Positions 9,471 through 19,535 of a DNA stretch of 64,000 nt are shown here, piece after piece. Numbering within the stretch: position 1 is the first letter of the stretch; every line of letters starts with the position of its first letter. Under the pieces are notes generated by a model. That model was not told the DNA's origin, did not search any database, and was given only the letters and a program-made list of their open reading frames with translations. Position numbers and translations under genes: made by a program. Source of the DNA: Anaerotignum propionicum DSM 1682 (lineage in GTDB: Bacteria; Bacillota; Clostridia; Lachnospirales; Anaerotignaceae); contig NZ_CP014223.1 in NCBI RefSeq assembly GCF_001561955.1, positions 2,232,001 through 2,296,000 on the forward strand, given 5' to 3'.

Positions 9471-10724
9471 TTATTCATAATCTTTTTTCATTGCAATTTC
9501 AACTTCCTGTCTGCCATCTTTCCATTTTACTTCGCCGGGTGTGATGCAGTTTGCAACAGGGCAAACGTTTAAGCAAAGATGACAACCAACACATTTATCA
9601 TTCAGTTCTGGTCTGCGTTTTTCTGTATTCCAATCAATTGCTTGATGTCCTGCATCATAGCAGGAAATATAACATCTTCCACAGCCTACACATTTTTTAT
9701 CATTAAAATCCGGCAAAATCTTGAAATCACGATTTAAATCTTCTGCTGGAATTACATTGCCTAAAGCCATACCAATAAAATCATCCAGCTTATCATAGCC
9801 TCTTTCATCCATCCAATGCATCAAACCGTTGGACATATCCTCAACCACACGATAGCCATACTGCATAACGGATGTGGTTACCTGTAAATTTCTACAGCCC
9901 AGCAGTAAGAACTCCAAACAGTCTCTCCATGTTTCAATACCACCAATACCCGACATAGGCACATTTTTCAGCTTTTCATGCTGGAGCATTTGTGCAATAA
10001 AGCGTAATGCAACAGGCTTTACTGCGGCGCCGGAGTAACCGGAAATGGAAGATTTACCGTTTACAACAGGCATACCCGTCATGTTATCCAAATCAATATT
10101 GGTAATGGACTTAATGGTATTGATTGCAGAAATGCCTTTTGCACCACCCTCCATTGCTGCAATGGCAGGAATAGTCATATCTGTAATGTTAGGCGTCATT
10201 TTTGCAATGAAAGGAATTTTGGTGGTTTCTGCAACTGCCTTGGAATACGCCCGCACCAAATCCGGATTGGAGCCAACGTCAGAACCCATGGCATGAGATG
10301 TCATCTGAGGACAGGAGAAGTTTCCCTCAATCAAATCCACACCTACTTCATCGCACATTTTAGCAAGCTTACGCCATTCATCTTCATTGGAACCCATAAT
10401 GGAGGCAACCATAATTTTTTCAGGATAAGCCTTTTTCAACTTATACATATTCTCAAAGTTCACCTCTGTGGGCTTGTCTGAGATTTGCTCCATATTCTTA
10501 AAGCCTAGCCAAGGCATTCCTTCCTTTTTCACATGGTCAAAACGGGGTGAACACTCGTCTGCAACAAAAATACCAATGGTTTTATAGAAAACACCTCCCC
10601 AGCCCGTTTCAAAGGCCTTCGCCACCATTTCATAATTGCTACCTACAGGGGATGAGGACAGGAAAAACGGATTTTCACATTTAACACCTAAATAATCAAT
10701 AGATAAATCTTTTTTAATCCCCAT
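9471..10724 (-). CDS. preA: NAD-dependent dihydropyrimidine dehydrogenase, PreA subunit
   Basis: Catalytic FMN subunit that reduces uracil or thymine to the 5,6-dihydro form. 417 residues. It has a dihydroorotate-dehydrogenase-like barrel ([17 protein letters not shown] around residue 138; [16 protein letters not shown]) and then two C-terminal [4Fe-4S] ferredoxin motifs ([11 protein letters not shown] and [11 protein letters not shown]). The sequence closely follows the E. coli PreA pattern as I remember it, including the C-terminal ferredoxins that a PyrD would lack. It starts 1 base after preT, so the two are cotranscribed and form the PreTA complex. Last gene of the pyrimidine operon. Confidence 0.93.
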   Translation of the reverse strand: MGIKKDLSIDYLGVKCENPFFLSSSPVGSNYEMVAKAFETGWGGVFYKTIGIFVADECSPRFDHVKKEGMPWLGFKNMEQISDKPTEVNFENMYKLKKAYPEKIMVASIMGSNEDEWRKLAKMCDEVGVDLIEGNFSCPQMTSHAMGSDVGSNPDLVRAYSKAVAETTKIPFIAKMTPNITDMTIPAIAAMEGGAKGISAINTIKSITNIDLDNMTGMPVVNGKSSISGYSGAAVKPVALRFIAQMLQHEKLKNVPMSGIGGIETWRDCLEFLLLGCRNLQVTTSVMQYGYRVVEDMSNGLMHWMDERGYDKLDDFIGMALGNVIPAEDLNRDFKILPDFNDKKCVGCGRCYISCYDAGHQAIDWNTEKRRPELNDKCVGCHLCLNVCPVANCITPGEVKWKDGRQEVEIAMKKDYE

Positions 10725-10725
10725 T

Positions 10726-12003
10726 TTAGTTCACCTCTTTCTGTGCAAGATACTTCATCATCTCTTCTGCCGCAGCTTTTCCAGATGCAACAGCTTCAAC
10801 CACGGTTTTTCCGCCTAAAACAACGTCACCGCCGGCAAAAATTCCATCAATATTTGTTTTGCAACCACCTTCGGTCACAATCAAGCCTTTTTCGTTCACT
10901 GAGAAGGGTGCCAAGCTTGTCATATCCTCAGCCCCTTGTCCAATGGCAAAAACAACGGTGTCTACAGCAACCTTCGCTTCGGATTCCCCATCTCTACCAT
11001 TGAACTTCATGGCTTCTACCTTATCCGTACCTACTACCTCTGCAGGGGCAAAGTTTGTGGTGATAGAGATACCCAAAGATAACGCATACTGGAATTCAGC
11101 CATATCCGCAGGAGCCTCTTCAAGGGTTCTTCTATAATAAATATCAACCTTCTCTGCACCCAAGAGTTTTGCGGAAACCGCACAGTCCATGGCTACGTTG
11201 CCACCGCCAATTACGATAACCCTTCTGCCGGGATCATATGTACCCTCAGATTTTCTCGCTTTTTTCAAGAAATCCGCCGCTGCCAACACCCCAGTCAGTT
11301 TTGTGCCGGGAATTTCAGGCAGTTTTTCCATCCATAAACCTGCACCGATAAAGATTGCTTCATATTCTTTCTGAAGGGTTTCAATGGAAATATCTTTTCC
11401 AACTTTTGTGTTAAATACAAACTTCACACCTAAGTTTTTCACTGTATTAATATCATGGTCAACAACATGCTGAGGTAATCTTGCAGGTGCAATGCCATAG
11501 GTCAAAACACCACCGGCTTTTTCTTCAGCTTCATAAATTGTAACCTCATAGCCTTCCAAAGCAAGCTTTGCTGCACAAGCAAGGGAGGCAGGCCCGGAAC
11601 CAACACAAGCGACCTTTCCAGCTTTTTTCGTTTCAGGGGCTTTTAAAATATTCATTTGCAGAGCTTCTTCCTGTTCCACAGCAAATCTCTGTAATCTTCC
11701 GATTTCAATAGGTTTATCAATGCCGCACCTGCTGCAAGCTTCCTCACAAAGACGATCATAAGGACAGACTCTTGCGCAGCTGCCACCCAGAACATTGTTT
11801 TCTCTGATGGTTTCTGCCGCACCCTTCACATTTCTAAAGCGAATAGAGCGAATAAACTTTGCAGGATCTGTACCTGCGGGACAGCTTTTGCTGCAAGGGG
11901 CATCATGGCATAGTAAGCATCTTGAAGCTTCTTCCATTGCTGTTCTTGGCGTAAAGCCTTCAACAGCCTCAGAAACATACGTTGATTTAATTACTTTACT
12001 CAA
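10726..12003 (-). CDS. preT: dihydropyrimidine dehydrogenase, PreT subunit (NADH/FAD)
   Basis: Electron-input subunit that passes NADH electrons to PreA. It has an N-terminal Fe-S region ([34 protein letters not shown]) followed by a GltD-like FAD/NAD(P) oxidoreductase with two dinucleotide-binding folds ([28 protein letters not shown]). About 425 residues, normal for PreT. Both possible starts are TTG (12012 or 12003). 12003 is preferred because GAGGAG sits 9 bases upstream. The 290-base leader separating it from the upstream hydrolase contains two adjacent hairpins, so its expression may be adjusted separately. Confidence 0.92.
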   Translation of the reverse strand: MSKVIKSTYVSEAVEGFTPRTAMEEASRCLLCHDAPCSKSCPAGTDPAKFIRSIRFRNVKGAAETIRENNVLGGSCARVCPYDRLCEEACSRCGIDKPIEIGRLQRFAVEQEEALQMNILKAPETKKAGKVACVGSGPASLACAAKLALEGYEVTIYEAEEKAGGVLTYGIAPARLPQHVVDHDINTVKNLGVKFVFNTKVGKDISIETLQKEYEAIFIGAGLWMEKLPEIPGTKLTGVLAAADFLKKARKSEGTYDPGRRVIVIGGGNVAMDCAVSAKLLGAEKVDIYYRRTLEEAPADMAEFQYALSLGISITTNFAPAEVVGTDKVEAMKFNGRDGESEAKVAVDTVVFAIGQGAEDMTSLAPFSVNEKGLIVTEGGCKTNIDGIFAGGDVVLGGKTVVEAVASGKAAAEEMMKYLAQKEVN

Positions 12004-12192
12004 ATTCCTCAACTCCTCTCATATCTTCAGGCTACAAATTATATCAACCTGAACTTTCACCCAATTCTGTTTTTTCTGGAATAAACTGAAAATGAATCAC
12101 ATTTTTCTTTCTGTATCAATAAAATTCAGTCACTGAAGCATAAGAAATTATTTTCATCTTTAAAAATCATTTCCCACTCAGTCATTCCATAC

Positions 12193-12265
12193 CCCTCTTT
12201 CTTTTTTATTATCATTAAAAATGTGATGAAAGAGGGAGGCGCCTCAAAATTTTCAGACGCCTCCC
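12193..12265 (-). promoter_or_regulatory. two adjacent hairpins in the preT leader
   Basis: On the minus strand GGGAGGCG/CGCCTCCC (12265-12234) forms an 8-bp GC-rich stem followed by a U-rich stretch. CCCTCTTTC/GAAAGAGGG (12236-12193) forms a second stem that shares three bases with the first. This could be a terminator after the amidohydrolase gene or an attenuator. No known riboswitch was recognised. The rest of the 12013-12302 gap shows nothing distinctive. Confidence 0.45.
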
Positions 12266-12302
12266 GGCAGTCTTAGTCATAAAAAATGATAAGTTTCAAA
12301 AA

Positions 12303-13568
12303 CTATTCTTTATCACACTTTAAAACTGCATTCAGCAATACACTAATTCCTTCAGCGCAAACCTCGTCACTTGTATGCTCGGGTTCACAATGGGATAAAC
12401 CCTTTTCGGAAGAAACAAATATCATGGTGGTTGGCAAAACATATGCGGCAAATTGTGCATCATGACCTGCACCACTATTGATATATTGATGCTTCGTATT
12501 TAATTCCTCTGCAGCCTCTTTCACATAGCCCACCAGCTTTTTATCGAAATAAACGGTATCTCGATTCCACTGATCCACCACTTCACAACGGCATTTTGCC
12601 CATTCCTGACCATCCAAGCTCCGAACGATTTGATAAACCTGTTTCAGCACTTCGGGATTCTCATGGCGTACATCAAGGGAGAAATCGACATAATCAGGAA
12701 TTACAGTATGTACACAGGGATGAACAACTACCTCCCCCGTGGTATATACCAGCTCAGGATATCCAAGCTTATCTATTTCCTCATGAAGATAGCAAAGCGC
12801 CTGTGCCGCCGCATAAAGGGCATCCTGACGGTATTGCATAGGGAATGTGCCTGCATGAGCCGCCTGACCATAAAATTTCACTCTGGTGTTAAACATACCC
12901 AAAACACAGGTAACTACACCAACGTCTAAACCGGCATTTTCCAAAATAGGACCTTGTTCAATATGTAATTCAAACATTGCCTTATAGTTGTCAGGGCTTA
13001 AACGGTTCTCTTTTTTGCCTTTATAACCGCTTTTTTCAAGAGCCTCGCCAAAGGTTGATATTTTATCTAAAACACTTTTGGAAGCAAGCATATTCTCTTC
13101 CTTAAAATTCTTTGCAATTCCTTCCGGCAGATAAGCATTGCATACAACACCGGAACTCATCATTGCAGGGGGATATAAGGAACCCTCTTCATTTGTCCAT
13201 ATCATTGCTGTCAAGGGATGCTTATGAGGAATATTGTCTGCCGCTACGGTTTCCAAAACCTCCATAGCTCCAATGACGCCTAAAATACCGTCATAATTAC
13301 CACCATTTTTAACAGAATCCGCGTGAGATGCCATTACAATTCTTTTTGCATTGGGATCACTGCCCGGTAGTGTTGCATACATATTGGCAAAATCATCAGT
13401 TTCAATGGTTGCACCGATTTTTGTCATTCTTTCAATATAATATTCCCTTGCCTGTTTTGCCTCGTCAGATAAAGAATATCTGGTAATTCCTCCGTGGCCG
13501 GCATCACCAAACTTAGAAAAAGTTCTGATTTTGTCACTGGTTCGCTCTAAACTGCATTTGTACATCAT
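12303..13568 (-). CDS. Zn-dependent N-carbamoyl amidohydrolase (beta-ureidopropionase/AllC type)
   Basis: M20-family amidase/hydantoinase-carbamoylase, 421 residues. Metal-site motifs are visible: MASHADSVKNGGNYDGILGV (first His and Asp), WTNEEGSLYPP (Glu pair), and a late His in GLSHCEPEHTS. In this operon it most likely hydrolyses N-carbamoyl-beta-alanine to beta-alanine, CO2 and NH3, the third step of reductive pyrimidine degradation. Allantoate amidohydrolase or L-carbamoylase activity cannot be excluded from sequence alone. A GAAGGAA RBS lies before ATGATG. Confidence 0.85.
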   Translation of the reverse strand: MMYKCSLERTSDKIRTFSKFGDAGHGGITRYSLSDEAKQAREYYIERMTKIGATIETDDFANMYATLPGSDPNAKRIVMASHADSVKNGGNYDGILGVIGAMEVLETVAADNIPHKHPLTAMIWTNEEGSLYPPAMMSSGVVCNAYLPEGIAKNFKEENMLASKSVLDKISTFGEALEKSGYKGKKENRLSPDNYKAMFELHIEQGPILENAGLDVGVVTCVLGMFNTRVKFYGQAAHAGTFPMQYRQDALYAAAQALCYLHEEIDKLGYPELVYTTGEVVVHPCVHTVIPDYVDFSLDVRHENPEVLKQVYQIVRSLDGQEWAKCRCEVVDQWNRDTVYFDKKLVGYVKEAAEELNTKHQYINSGAGHDAQFAAYVLPTTMIFVSSEKGLSHCEPEHTSDEVCAEGISVLLNAVLKCDKE

Positions 13569-13742
13569 TCATTCCTTCTTTCTATATTTTTTCTCTTTAT
13601 TTAACGGGCTTTTAGGGATTATCCGCTTCCAAAACGGTATCCCCAGTTGTATTGCAATCAATCCCAATAGGCAATACAGAGGTGCAATATACACTGTCCG
13701 TTATGAACGAATCTTCAAAACACATTGATGATGAAACAATTG

Positions 13743-15341
13743 TTAATTGTCATTCATCGTAAATCCTTCGTGCTCCTCTTGACTTACGAAGCCATAGCTT
13801 ACGTTTCCTTGTGCCGATTTCATTAAAGCCACATAAACAACAATGGCAATTATGAAAGAAACCATATATCCGTTGGCAGCTAAGAATTGAATAAAGTTAG
13901 GCTTTAAACCGGAACCAGCATGATATTTTAAAGCAGTATTTCCTATTAAAGGAATAATGAAGGATACACCCCATGCAATCATTGCATTTTTATTCCAACC
14001 ACCGCTGTACCAATATCTTCCACCCTCGCCCTGATATAAGCCTGCAACATCTACAAGCTGTTTTTTACAGATAAAGTAGTCAGCAATCAAAATTGCAGCA
14101 ACAGGAGCAATAATGGTTCCATAATTATTCAGCCAGTTAAAGATATAGCTTGCGCCCGAACCGTAAATCCACCAAGGCTGGGTTACGAAGGTTGCAATCA
14201 AGCAAGTGATGATTACGCCCTTTTTGTAGCTGATTTTTTTAGGAGACATATTAGAAAAACCATTTGCAGGTGCAACTACATTTGCAGCAACACAAGTTGT
14301 TATGGTTGCCATGATTACACCAACTGCACAGATTGCAACAAGAAGCTTGTTATCTACATAATAGAATACACTTGTAGGATCAAACAGCGCTTCACCCACC
14401 GTATATTTTGTTGCCTGTGCAAATAAAGCACCAACAAACGCACACAGCGCCATAGGAATTGGCATGCCCACCAACTGCCCCATAAATTGGCTCTTTTGGC
14501 TCTTTGCAAATCTGGAGAAGTCCGGAATATTCAGAGCCATGGTGGACCAGAAGGCAATATTTCCCGTTAGTCCCGCCATAAATACAAAGGTAAAACCTCC
14601 ATTTTGTTCAATGAGTGTTGCATCATTTCCAACAGCAAATACATCCCCTAAGGAATGCCCCGAACCGGAAATCGCATTTAATGACCACATTAATAAACCT
14701 AAAATAACGATAATCAAGATAGGGCCGCCAATATTTTGAACCCATTTTACTTTCTCCATACCGTTATAAGCAACAACGAAAACCAAAAGCATGAAGAGGA
14801 AAAATCCGATTAATTGTCCGACAACAACGCCATCATTACCAGGAAGAGCAACTTTCATGCTTTGGTCAGAAAACATGGGGATTGCAACACCAATTAATGC
14901 AGCAATGGCTCCGCCACCTACCCAACTTTGCACCGCCGTCCACCCGCAGGCTATAATCGATCTTGAAAAAGTAGGTAACTGGGTTCCCTTATTTCCAAAG
15001 GTCATTCTGGAGAAAATGGGGAATGGAATACCATATTTTGTTCCGATTTTAGAGTTTAGCTGAATGGGAATTAACACAATCAGGTTACCCAAAATAACGT
15101 TCACCACTGCAAGCATTGGTGATATACCCAAAGCAACCAAGGAAGATGCAAGGGCAAGGGATGGAACACAAATTGACATACCAACCCAAAGGTTGCAAAT
15201 GCTAAAGGCATTCCATGTTCTTTCATTTACAGTGGTTGGCGCCAAATCCGAGTTATAATAATGAGAATTGCTGAGCTCGGCGGTTGCTTCGGGTGTTAAT
15301 TCATAAAGACCGTTTTTTTCCTGCTGCGTATATTTACTCAT
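13743..15341 (-). CDS. NCS1-family nucleobase/hydantoin permease
   Basis: 532 residues with about 12 hydrophobic segments and the NCS1 N-terminal pattern (NERTWNAFSICNLWVGMSICVPS-type start near residue 38). Predicted sodium- or proton-coupled importer of uracil, dihydropyrimidines or related compounds in the cell membrane. It sits between the dihydropyrimidinase (15 bases upstream) and the carbamoyl hydrolase. That position supports pyrimidine or hydantoin import, though substrate specificity cannot be read from sequence. Confidence 0.88.
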   Translation of the reverse strand: MSKYTQQEKNGLYELTPEATAELSNSHYYNSDLAPTTVNERTWNAFSICNLWVGMSICVPSLALASSLVALGISPMLAVVNVILGNLIVLIPIQLNSKIGTKYGIPFPIFSRMTFGNKGTQLPTFSRSIIACGWTAVQSWVGGGAIAALIGVAIPMFSDQSMKVALPGNDGVVVGQLIGFFLFMLLVFVVAYNGMEKVKWVQNIGGPILIIVILGLLMWSLNAISGSGHSLGDVFAVGNDATLIEQNGGFTFVFMAGLTGNIAFWSTMALNIPDFSRFAKSQKSQFMGQLVGMPIPMALCAFVGALFAQATKYTVGEALFDPTSVFYYVDNKLLVAICAVGVIMATITTCVAANVVAPANGFSNMSPKKISYKKGVIITCLIATFVTQPWWIYGSGASYIFNWLNNYGTIIAPVAAILIADYFICKKQLVDVAGLYQGEGGRYWYSGGWNKNAMIAWGVSFIIPLIGNTALKYHAGSGLKPNFIQFLAANGYMVSFIIAIVVYVALMKSAQGNVSYGFVSQEEHEGFTMNDN

Positions 15342-15355
15342 ATAACCCTCTCCAT

Positions 15356-16726
15356 CTATTTTAGATTTTTTGGACTTAAACTTCTTTTAATTAATTTCCC
15401 CCAGCCGGGCTCCCCTTTGAACTCTCCATTATCGTAAACAAGGCGGCCTCTGGAGAAGGTTTTCACAGGATACCCATGAAGCTTTGTGCCTTCCCAAATG
15501 GTGTGATCATAATCGGAATGCATGGTTTCGCAGGCCACCGTAAAGTCTTTTTCTGGATCATATATTACAATGTCTGCATCCTTACCAATGGTTAAGCTGC
15601 CTTTTTGGGTACAACCGAAAATTCTTGCAGGATTTGAAGAACATACCTCAACCGCTTTCATAAAGGTTAATTCGCCATTGTTTGCCTTTGCCAGCATGTA
15701 AGGATACATATTTTCTACACCAGCACAGCCATTTGGAATCTTTCTGAAATCATCCTTACCCCAATCCTTTTCAGACTGCTGGAATGGACAGTGGTCTGTG
15801 GCAACTGTGTCGATTACGCCTTGCTTTAATGCCTTCCAAAGGGCATCCTGACTCTCTTGCCCCTTCATAGGTGGTGAACAGACAAAGTTTCTTGCGTCGT
15901 CTCTCTTATAGACATCGCAGGTGAAATTCAAATATTGGGGACAAGTTTCAGCATAGATTTGGTAGCCTTCTTCTTTTGCTTTCGCTACGTACTCCACACC
16001 TTTTTTGTTCGCCAAATGCACTATGTAAAGTGGAGCATCTAGAGATTTCGCCCATGAAATAGCCCTAAAATCCGCTTCGGCCTCTACAAACTCAGGGCGA
16101 GACATGTAATGATACCATGGAGCTGTTTTTCCTTCGGAAGTATATCTTTCTACTAAAGTATTTACCAATTCATTATTTTCTGCATGAACACAAATAAGTG
16201 CGCCTATTTCTTTTGCTTTTTCAAGAACCTGATAAAAAACACCGTCTGTTACGCCAAAATCATAAACCATAAAAACTTTAAAGGATGGAACACCAAATTC
16301 TACTGCCTCTTTCATAGAATCCAAGAGATCACCATGAACGTCCTTTACGCCAACGTGGAAGGCATAATCCACAGCGGCTTCGGGAGCCGCAAGGGCATCT
16401 CTTCTTTTTACTACATCTAACATTTTTTCGTTAAAGTCTTGCAGCGCAAAATCAAAAACCGTGGTGGTCCCGCCACAGGCTGCCGCTCTTGTTCCTGCAT
16501 AGTATCCGTCTGCAGAAATTGTTCCGCCAAAGGGCATCGCCAAATGGGTATGGGCATCAATCGCACCCGGCAAAACAAGCTTTCCTTCTGCATCCACAAC
16601 ATTTTCACAAGGAATGTCTGAAAGGTTCTTTCCAATTGCAGCAATGATTCCGTCTTTCACAGCAATATCGCCTCGAAACATTTCTTTTTCTGTTACAATA
16701 GTACCGTTTTTAATCATTAAGTCCAT
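15356..16726 (-). CDS. hydA: dihydropyrimidinase (hydantoinase family)
   Basis: Cyclic amidohydrolase that opens dihydrouracil to N-carbamoyl-beta-alanine. 456 residues, normal. Metal-binding DAHTHLAMPFGG (HxH) and TTTVFDFA lie near the N-terminus. The likely carboxylated Lys is in PSFKVFMVYDFG (about residue 150). VHAEN, YIVHLANKKG and ATDHCPF follow. First gene of the minus-strand operon leading to preA, with a GGAAGGTGAG RBS 5 bases before ATG. It is divergent from the MerR regulator, suggesting a shared control region. D-hydantoinase or phenylhydantoinase are alternatives, but the preTA linkage favours dihydropyrimidinase. Confidence 0.9.
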   Translation of the reverse strand: MDLMIKNGTIVTEKEMFRGDIAVKDGIIAAIGKNLSDIPCENVVDAEGKLVLPGAIDAHTHLAMPFGGTISADGYYAGTRAAACGGTTTVFDFALQDFNEKMLDVVKRRDALAAPEAAVDYAFHVGVKDVHGDLLDSMKEAVEFGVPSFKVFMVYDFGVTDGVFYQVLEKAKEIGALICVHAENNELVNTLVERYTSEGKTAPWYHYMSRPEFVEAEADFRAISWAKSLDAPLYIVHLANKKGVEYVAKAKEEGYQIYAETCPQYLNFTCDVYKRDDARNFVCSPPMKGQESQDALWKALKQGVIDTVATDHCPFQQSEKDWGKDDFRKIPNGCAGVENMYPYMLAKANNGELTFMKAVEVCSSNPARIFGCTQKGSLTIGKDADIVIYDPEKDFTVACETMHSDYDHTIWEGTKLHGYPVKTFSRGRLVYDNGEFKGEPGWGKLIKRSLSPKNLK

Positions 16727-17308
16727 TAACGCTCACCTTCCCTTGTTAGTAAATAGCTTTCCATTTTCCAATCCCGCTTCTCCATCCTGCCCCCTTCCAA
16801 TCATTTTTTATCGATAGCTTTTATGTTTATACTTATTAAAAACTATGAAAGAATCCTCATAGCAATAAGCTTGGATGTTTGCGATTTTTTTACCATAGAA
16901 AACGAGAATAAACACACTATTTCTTGGGAAATAAAAAATATTATTCTTTTTTTTGAATCAACAAAAAACTACAAATATTTTAAAAATAAAACGGAATTAT
17001 TATGTATATTTCAAATATTCGAGATGGATTCATGTTTTCCTCTGTAAACCTATGTCAATTTTTCGCCTTTATTTTCTAAAATATTATTGTAATTTAACAA
17101 TAATCATAGCCTGATTATACGCATTGCAGTAAGGGGAATGTCAATGATATTTCTAATTAATTTTCATATAAAAAAACAATTTTTTGTCAAAACATTCCTA
17201 CCACAGGATTCTATCTGGTTTTTTATTTTCTGTTTTCACCAGCAAAATGAAAAGTGTGCAAAAAAAATATGCAAAAAAAATGAAGTTTTTCTCTTTTCTT
17301 TATTAAGT
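16727..17308. other. AT-rich divergent regulatory gap
   Basis: About 580 bases, strongly AT-rich with many A and T tracts, between the divergent pyrimidine operon and the MerR gene. A purine-rich stretch lies near 16745-16800 on the minus strand. No convincing promoter for the pyrimidine operon and no gene were found. Confidence 0.5.
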
Positions 17309-17337
17309 TTGATATCGTTAACCGATTGTGTTATACT
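17309..17337 (+). promoter_or_regulatory. SigA-type promoter of merR-like gene
   Basis: TTGATA (17309-17314), 17-base spacer, TATACT (17332-17337), located 33 bases upstream of the chosen start codon. Both boxes match consensus in 5 of 6 positions and the spacing is optimal. Confidence 0.75.
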
Positions 17338-17370
17338 AATTCATATCATTTTTATGGGGAGGATGAGAGA

Positions 17371-18231
17371 ATGAATGCCGACTACAAATTCTCTATAAGA
17401 GAAGTATCAGAAATTTGTAACATTCCCAGCAAGACCTTGCGTTATTATGATGAAATAGAACTAGTTGTTCCCGAATTTCGAGATGAGGTCAATAGATACA
17501 GATATTACAGCAAAAATCAGCTTGTAACCCTTTGCATTATTCGTAAACTCCGTTCCATGGATTTCGGTTTAAAGGAAATTCAAAGTATTATAACCGGAAA
17601 CAAAGCAGATGATTTGGAAAAAAACATTGAAATAAAGCTAACGGAGCTATTGGATGAAATCAATTGTCTGCAAAGAAAATATGCATCGACAAGCGCTTTT
17701 TTACAACGCTTGAAAACAGGTGTAGACCTTTTAAATGTCAAAGATGCTATCATACCGGGAGATATTAAAATAGAACAAATTCCCCAAATGTATTTGGTTT
17801 TTACACGAAAAACTATGTCCAATTACTCAAACATTGATGTTTCCGTCCATAGGTGGGTGGAAATTCTTGATTTATGCGATAGTTTGAATTTGAAAAATAA
17901 GGGAACCATTATTGTTACATATTTTTGCAACCCTTTAGAGCAATTTTTATATACAGATACCGACATTGAATTTGGCATTACTGTGGATTCCTCAGAGGAA
18001 GGCGATTGCTTTAGAACTTTCGGAGACATCACCGCTGCCACCGCAATTCATGTGGGAAATTATGCTGATATCATTCATACCCATATTCGATTAGTTCAAT
18101 GGATCAATCAAAATCAGTACAAAATAATTGGTCCTGTTTCTGAGGAGTTTATAATCTCTCCATTGGACATTAATAATATTGATCAACATGTGACTAAAAT
18201 AATAATTCCCATTGAGAAAAAGAAAAAATGA
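17371..18231 (+). CDS. MerR-family regulator with effector-binding domain
   Basis: 286 residues. The N-terminal MerR winged helix (SIREVSEICNIPSKTLRYYDEI, then YRYYSKNQLVTLCIIRKLRSMDF) is followed by a coiled-coil dimerisation helix (about residues 80-115) and a C-terminal GyrI-like ligand-binding domain, as in BmrR-type activators. The start at 17371 is chosen for the GGGGAGGA RBS 7 bases upstream. It lies between the pyrimidine operon and the acyl-CoA operon, whose promoter has the 19-base spacer typical of MerR targets, so it is the likely activator of one or both. The ligand is unknown. Confidence 0.85.
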   Translation: MNADYKFSIREVSEICNIPSKTLRYYDEIELVVPEFRDEVNRYRYYSKNQLVTLCIIRKLRSMDFGLKEIQSIITGNKADDLEKNIEIKLTELLDEINCLQRKYASTSAFLQRLKTGVDLLNVKDAIIPGDIKIEQIPQMYLVFTRKTMSNYSNIDVSVHRWVEILDLCDSLNLKNKGTIIVTYFCNPLEQFLYTDTDIEFGITVDSSEEGDCFRTFGDITAATAIHVGNYADIIHTHIRLVQWINQNQYKIIGPVSEEFIISPLDINNIDQHVTKIIIPIEKKKK

Positions 18232-18240
18232 GTATAGAAA

Positions 18241-18269
18241 AAGGGTGCCGATAAAATCGGCACCCTTTT
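18241..18269 (+). terminator. terminator of merR-like gene
   Basis: Perfect 12-bp stem AAGGGTGCCGAT / ATCGGCACCCTT with a 3-base loop, extended by the T-rich flank, 9 bases after the stop codon. Confidence 0.9.
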
Positions 18270-18438
18270 AAAAACCATCAGCCTTTCAAACAGCTTTTGA
18301 CATTCCATTTTTTCCAGAAAGTTCTTAAACTGCCCATGGGAAAACTAGTTTAAAAAATCAGTGAGCTTATTCCTTGGCAAAAAAGAACTTTCTATCTCTC
18401 TCAAAATTTTGTATTGTTAAACGGCTTTAAGACAGTTT

Positions 18439-18483
18439 GAGGCTATTCACAAAAACTTTTGTTTTGCAAATAGCCTCTTTTTT
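18439..18483 (+). terminator. second intrinsic terminator, plus strand
   Basis: Stem GAGGCTATT / AATAGCCTC followed by six T residues. No gene lies between it and the first terminator, so it acts as a back-up or is left from a lost gene. The remainder of 18270-18585 shows nothing else. Confidence 0.7.
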
Positions 18484-18585
18484 ATGTTATAAAATGGTGA
18501 AATGGTTTCCAGCAACTTCTACAAAGGGAAATTTCCATAAATGCCCGCTCCTATGGATTTTTTCCTGAGTAGTATCGTTACCTTA

Positions 18586-19122
18586 TTACAAATATCTTAG
18601 TATCTCCCCTACTGCTTTCCTCCTTGGCGGCACTGGCACTTCATTTGCATAGCCACAGGCCACCAAAGCAATGATCTCCTCATTTTCCGGTAAATCAATA
18701 AACTTGGAAATACCTTTCTCATCAAATGTGCCCATTATTACAGTTCCCAGCCCCAGCTCCGCTGCTGCAAGGCATAAGGTTTGGCACGCAACCCCTGCAT
18801 CAAACATTTCCCAGCTTTCCCCCTTTGATGAAGAAAGATGACCATCCCGCTCATAGCCGGAACGTTTTTTTACATTGGAAATGACAAAAATTAAGGGTGC
18901 ATTTTTGACAATATGGATATTTTCAGGAGCAACCAGGGTATTTGCCAAGGTTTGCAGATGCTCTGCATTCTCCACAACCGTATATCTCACTGCCTTACAA
19001 TTATTCCAAGAAGGTGCCCATCTGACGCATTCTATTAGCTCCTCGATTACTGAATGAGCTACTTTCTTTGGTAAATATCGTCTGATACTTCGCCTTGTTT
19101 TAATGCATTCAATGGTATGCAT
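18586..19122 (-). CDS. nitroreductase-family flavoprotein
   Basis: 178 residues. FMN-binding RRSIRRY near the N-terminus (residues 10-16), APSWNNCKAVRY around residue 40, and a later glycine-rich loop AELGLGTVIMGTFD. A family of FMN oxidoreductases using NAD(P)H; the substrate cannot be predicted. It is the last gene of the acyl-CoA operon, 6 bases after the second hotdog gene, so it may serve redox balancing or enoate reduction there. That role is inference from position only. Confidence 0.88.
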   Translation of the reverse strand: MHTIECIKTRRSIRRYLPKKVAHSVIEELIECVRWAPSWNNCKAVRYTVVENAEHLQTLANTLVAPENIHIVKNAPLIFVISNVKKRSGYERDGHLSSSKGESWEMFDAGVACQTLCLAAAELGLGTVIMGTFDEKGISKFIDLPENEEIIALVACGYANEVPVPPRRKAVGEILRYL

Positions 19123-19128
19123 AGGCTT

Positions 19129-19503
19129 TTAATAGGGTTCGTATACAAACTGGACTACTGTAGACAACGGTGGCTCAGGGAGCACATCAATAGAGCTTGG
19201 AAATGGAGGGTTTTCAGGCACTTCAATGATTTTAAAAGAACGCACCTCGATCACTGCACGATTTCCTTCCATTTTCTTAATCCTTGCCATAAATTCCATA
19301 TAATCCCCCGCAAAGCAAGGCTCATATAGACGCACTTTTCTAACTTCTACGCAATGTCCTGTGTTTTGAAACACCTTGGCCATCAAGCGGTTAGCAGTAT
19401 CATTGGCAAGGGTGATGCTTCTTGCTCCGTTTACAACGCCGCCACCATAAAAAACATCTCTATCTGACATTCTGTAACGATATGTTACGCTTTGTTCACT
19501 CAT
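19129..19503 (-). CDS. hotdog protein, beta-alanyl-/3-aminobutyryl-CoA ammonia-lyase like (1)
   Basis: 124 residues from ATG at 19503 (AAAGGGG RBS 8 bases upstream). The pattern YRMSDRDVFYGGGVVNGARS near the N-terminus and LYEPCFAGDYMEFMARIKKM in the middle match the layout of small hotdog-fold lyases such as clostridial beta-alanyl-CoA ammonia-lyase (Acl) and lysine-fermentation Kal, as recalled. Predicted role: elimination of ammonia from beta-alanyl-CoA to acryloyl-CoA, perhaps as one half of a heteromer with its neighbour at 19536. A simple acyl-CoA thioesterase is the alternative. Confidence 0.68.
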   Translation of the reverse strand: MSEQSVTYRYRMSDRDVFYGGGVVNGARSITLANDTANRLMAKVFQNTGHCVEVRKVRLYEPCFAGDYMEFMARIKKMEGNRAVIEVRSFKIIEVPENPPFPSSIDVLPEPPLSTVVQFVYEPY

Positions 19504-19535
19504 AATCATTCCCCTTTCTTTCAACAAAAGAATTT

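Noticed and set aside
9471-10724. Dihydroorotate dehydrogenase (PyrD) as identity of the FMN barrel protein
   Set aside because: Two C-terminal ferredoxin motifs and direct linkage to a GltD-like subunit and to dihydropyrimidinase fit PreA; no other pyrimidine biosynthesis genes are near.
17309-17337. MerR-type 19-base-spacer promoter before the merR gene itself
   Set aside because: The spacer is 17 bases, so this is an ordinary SigA promoter.
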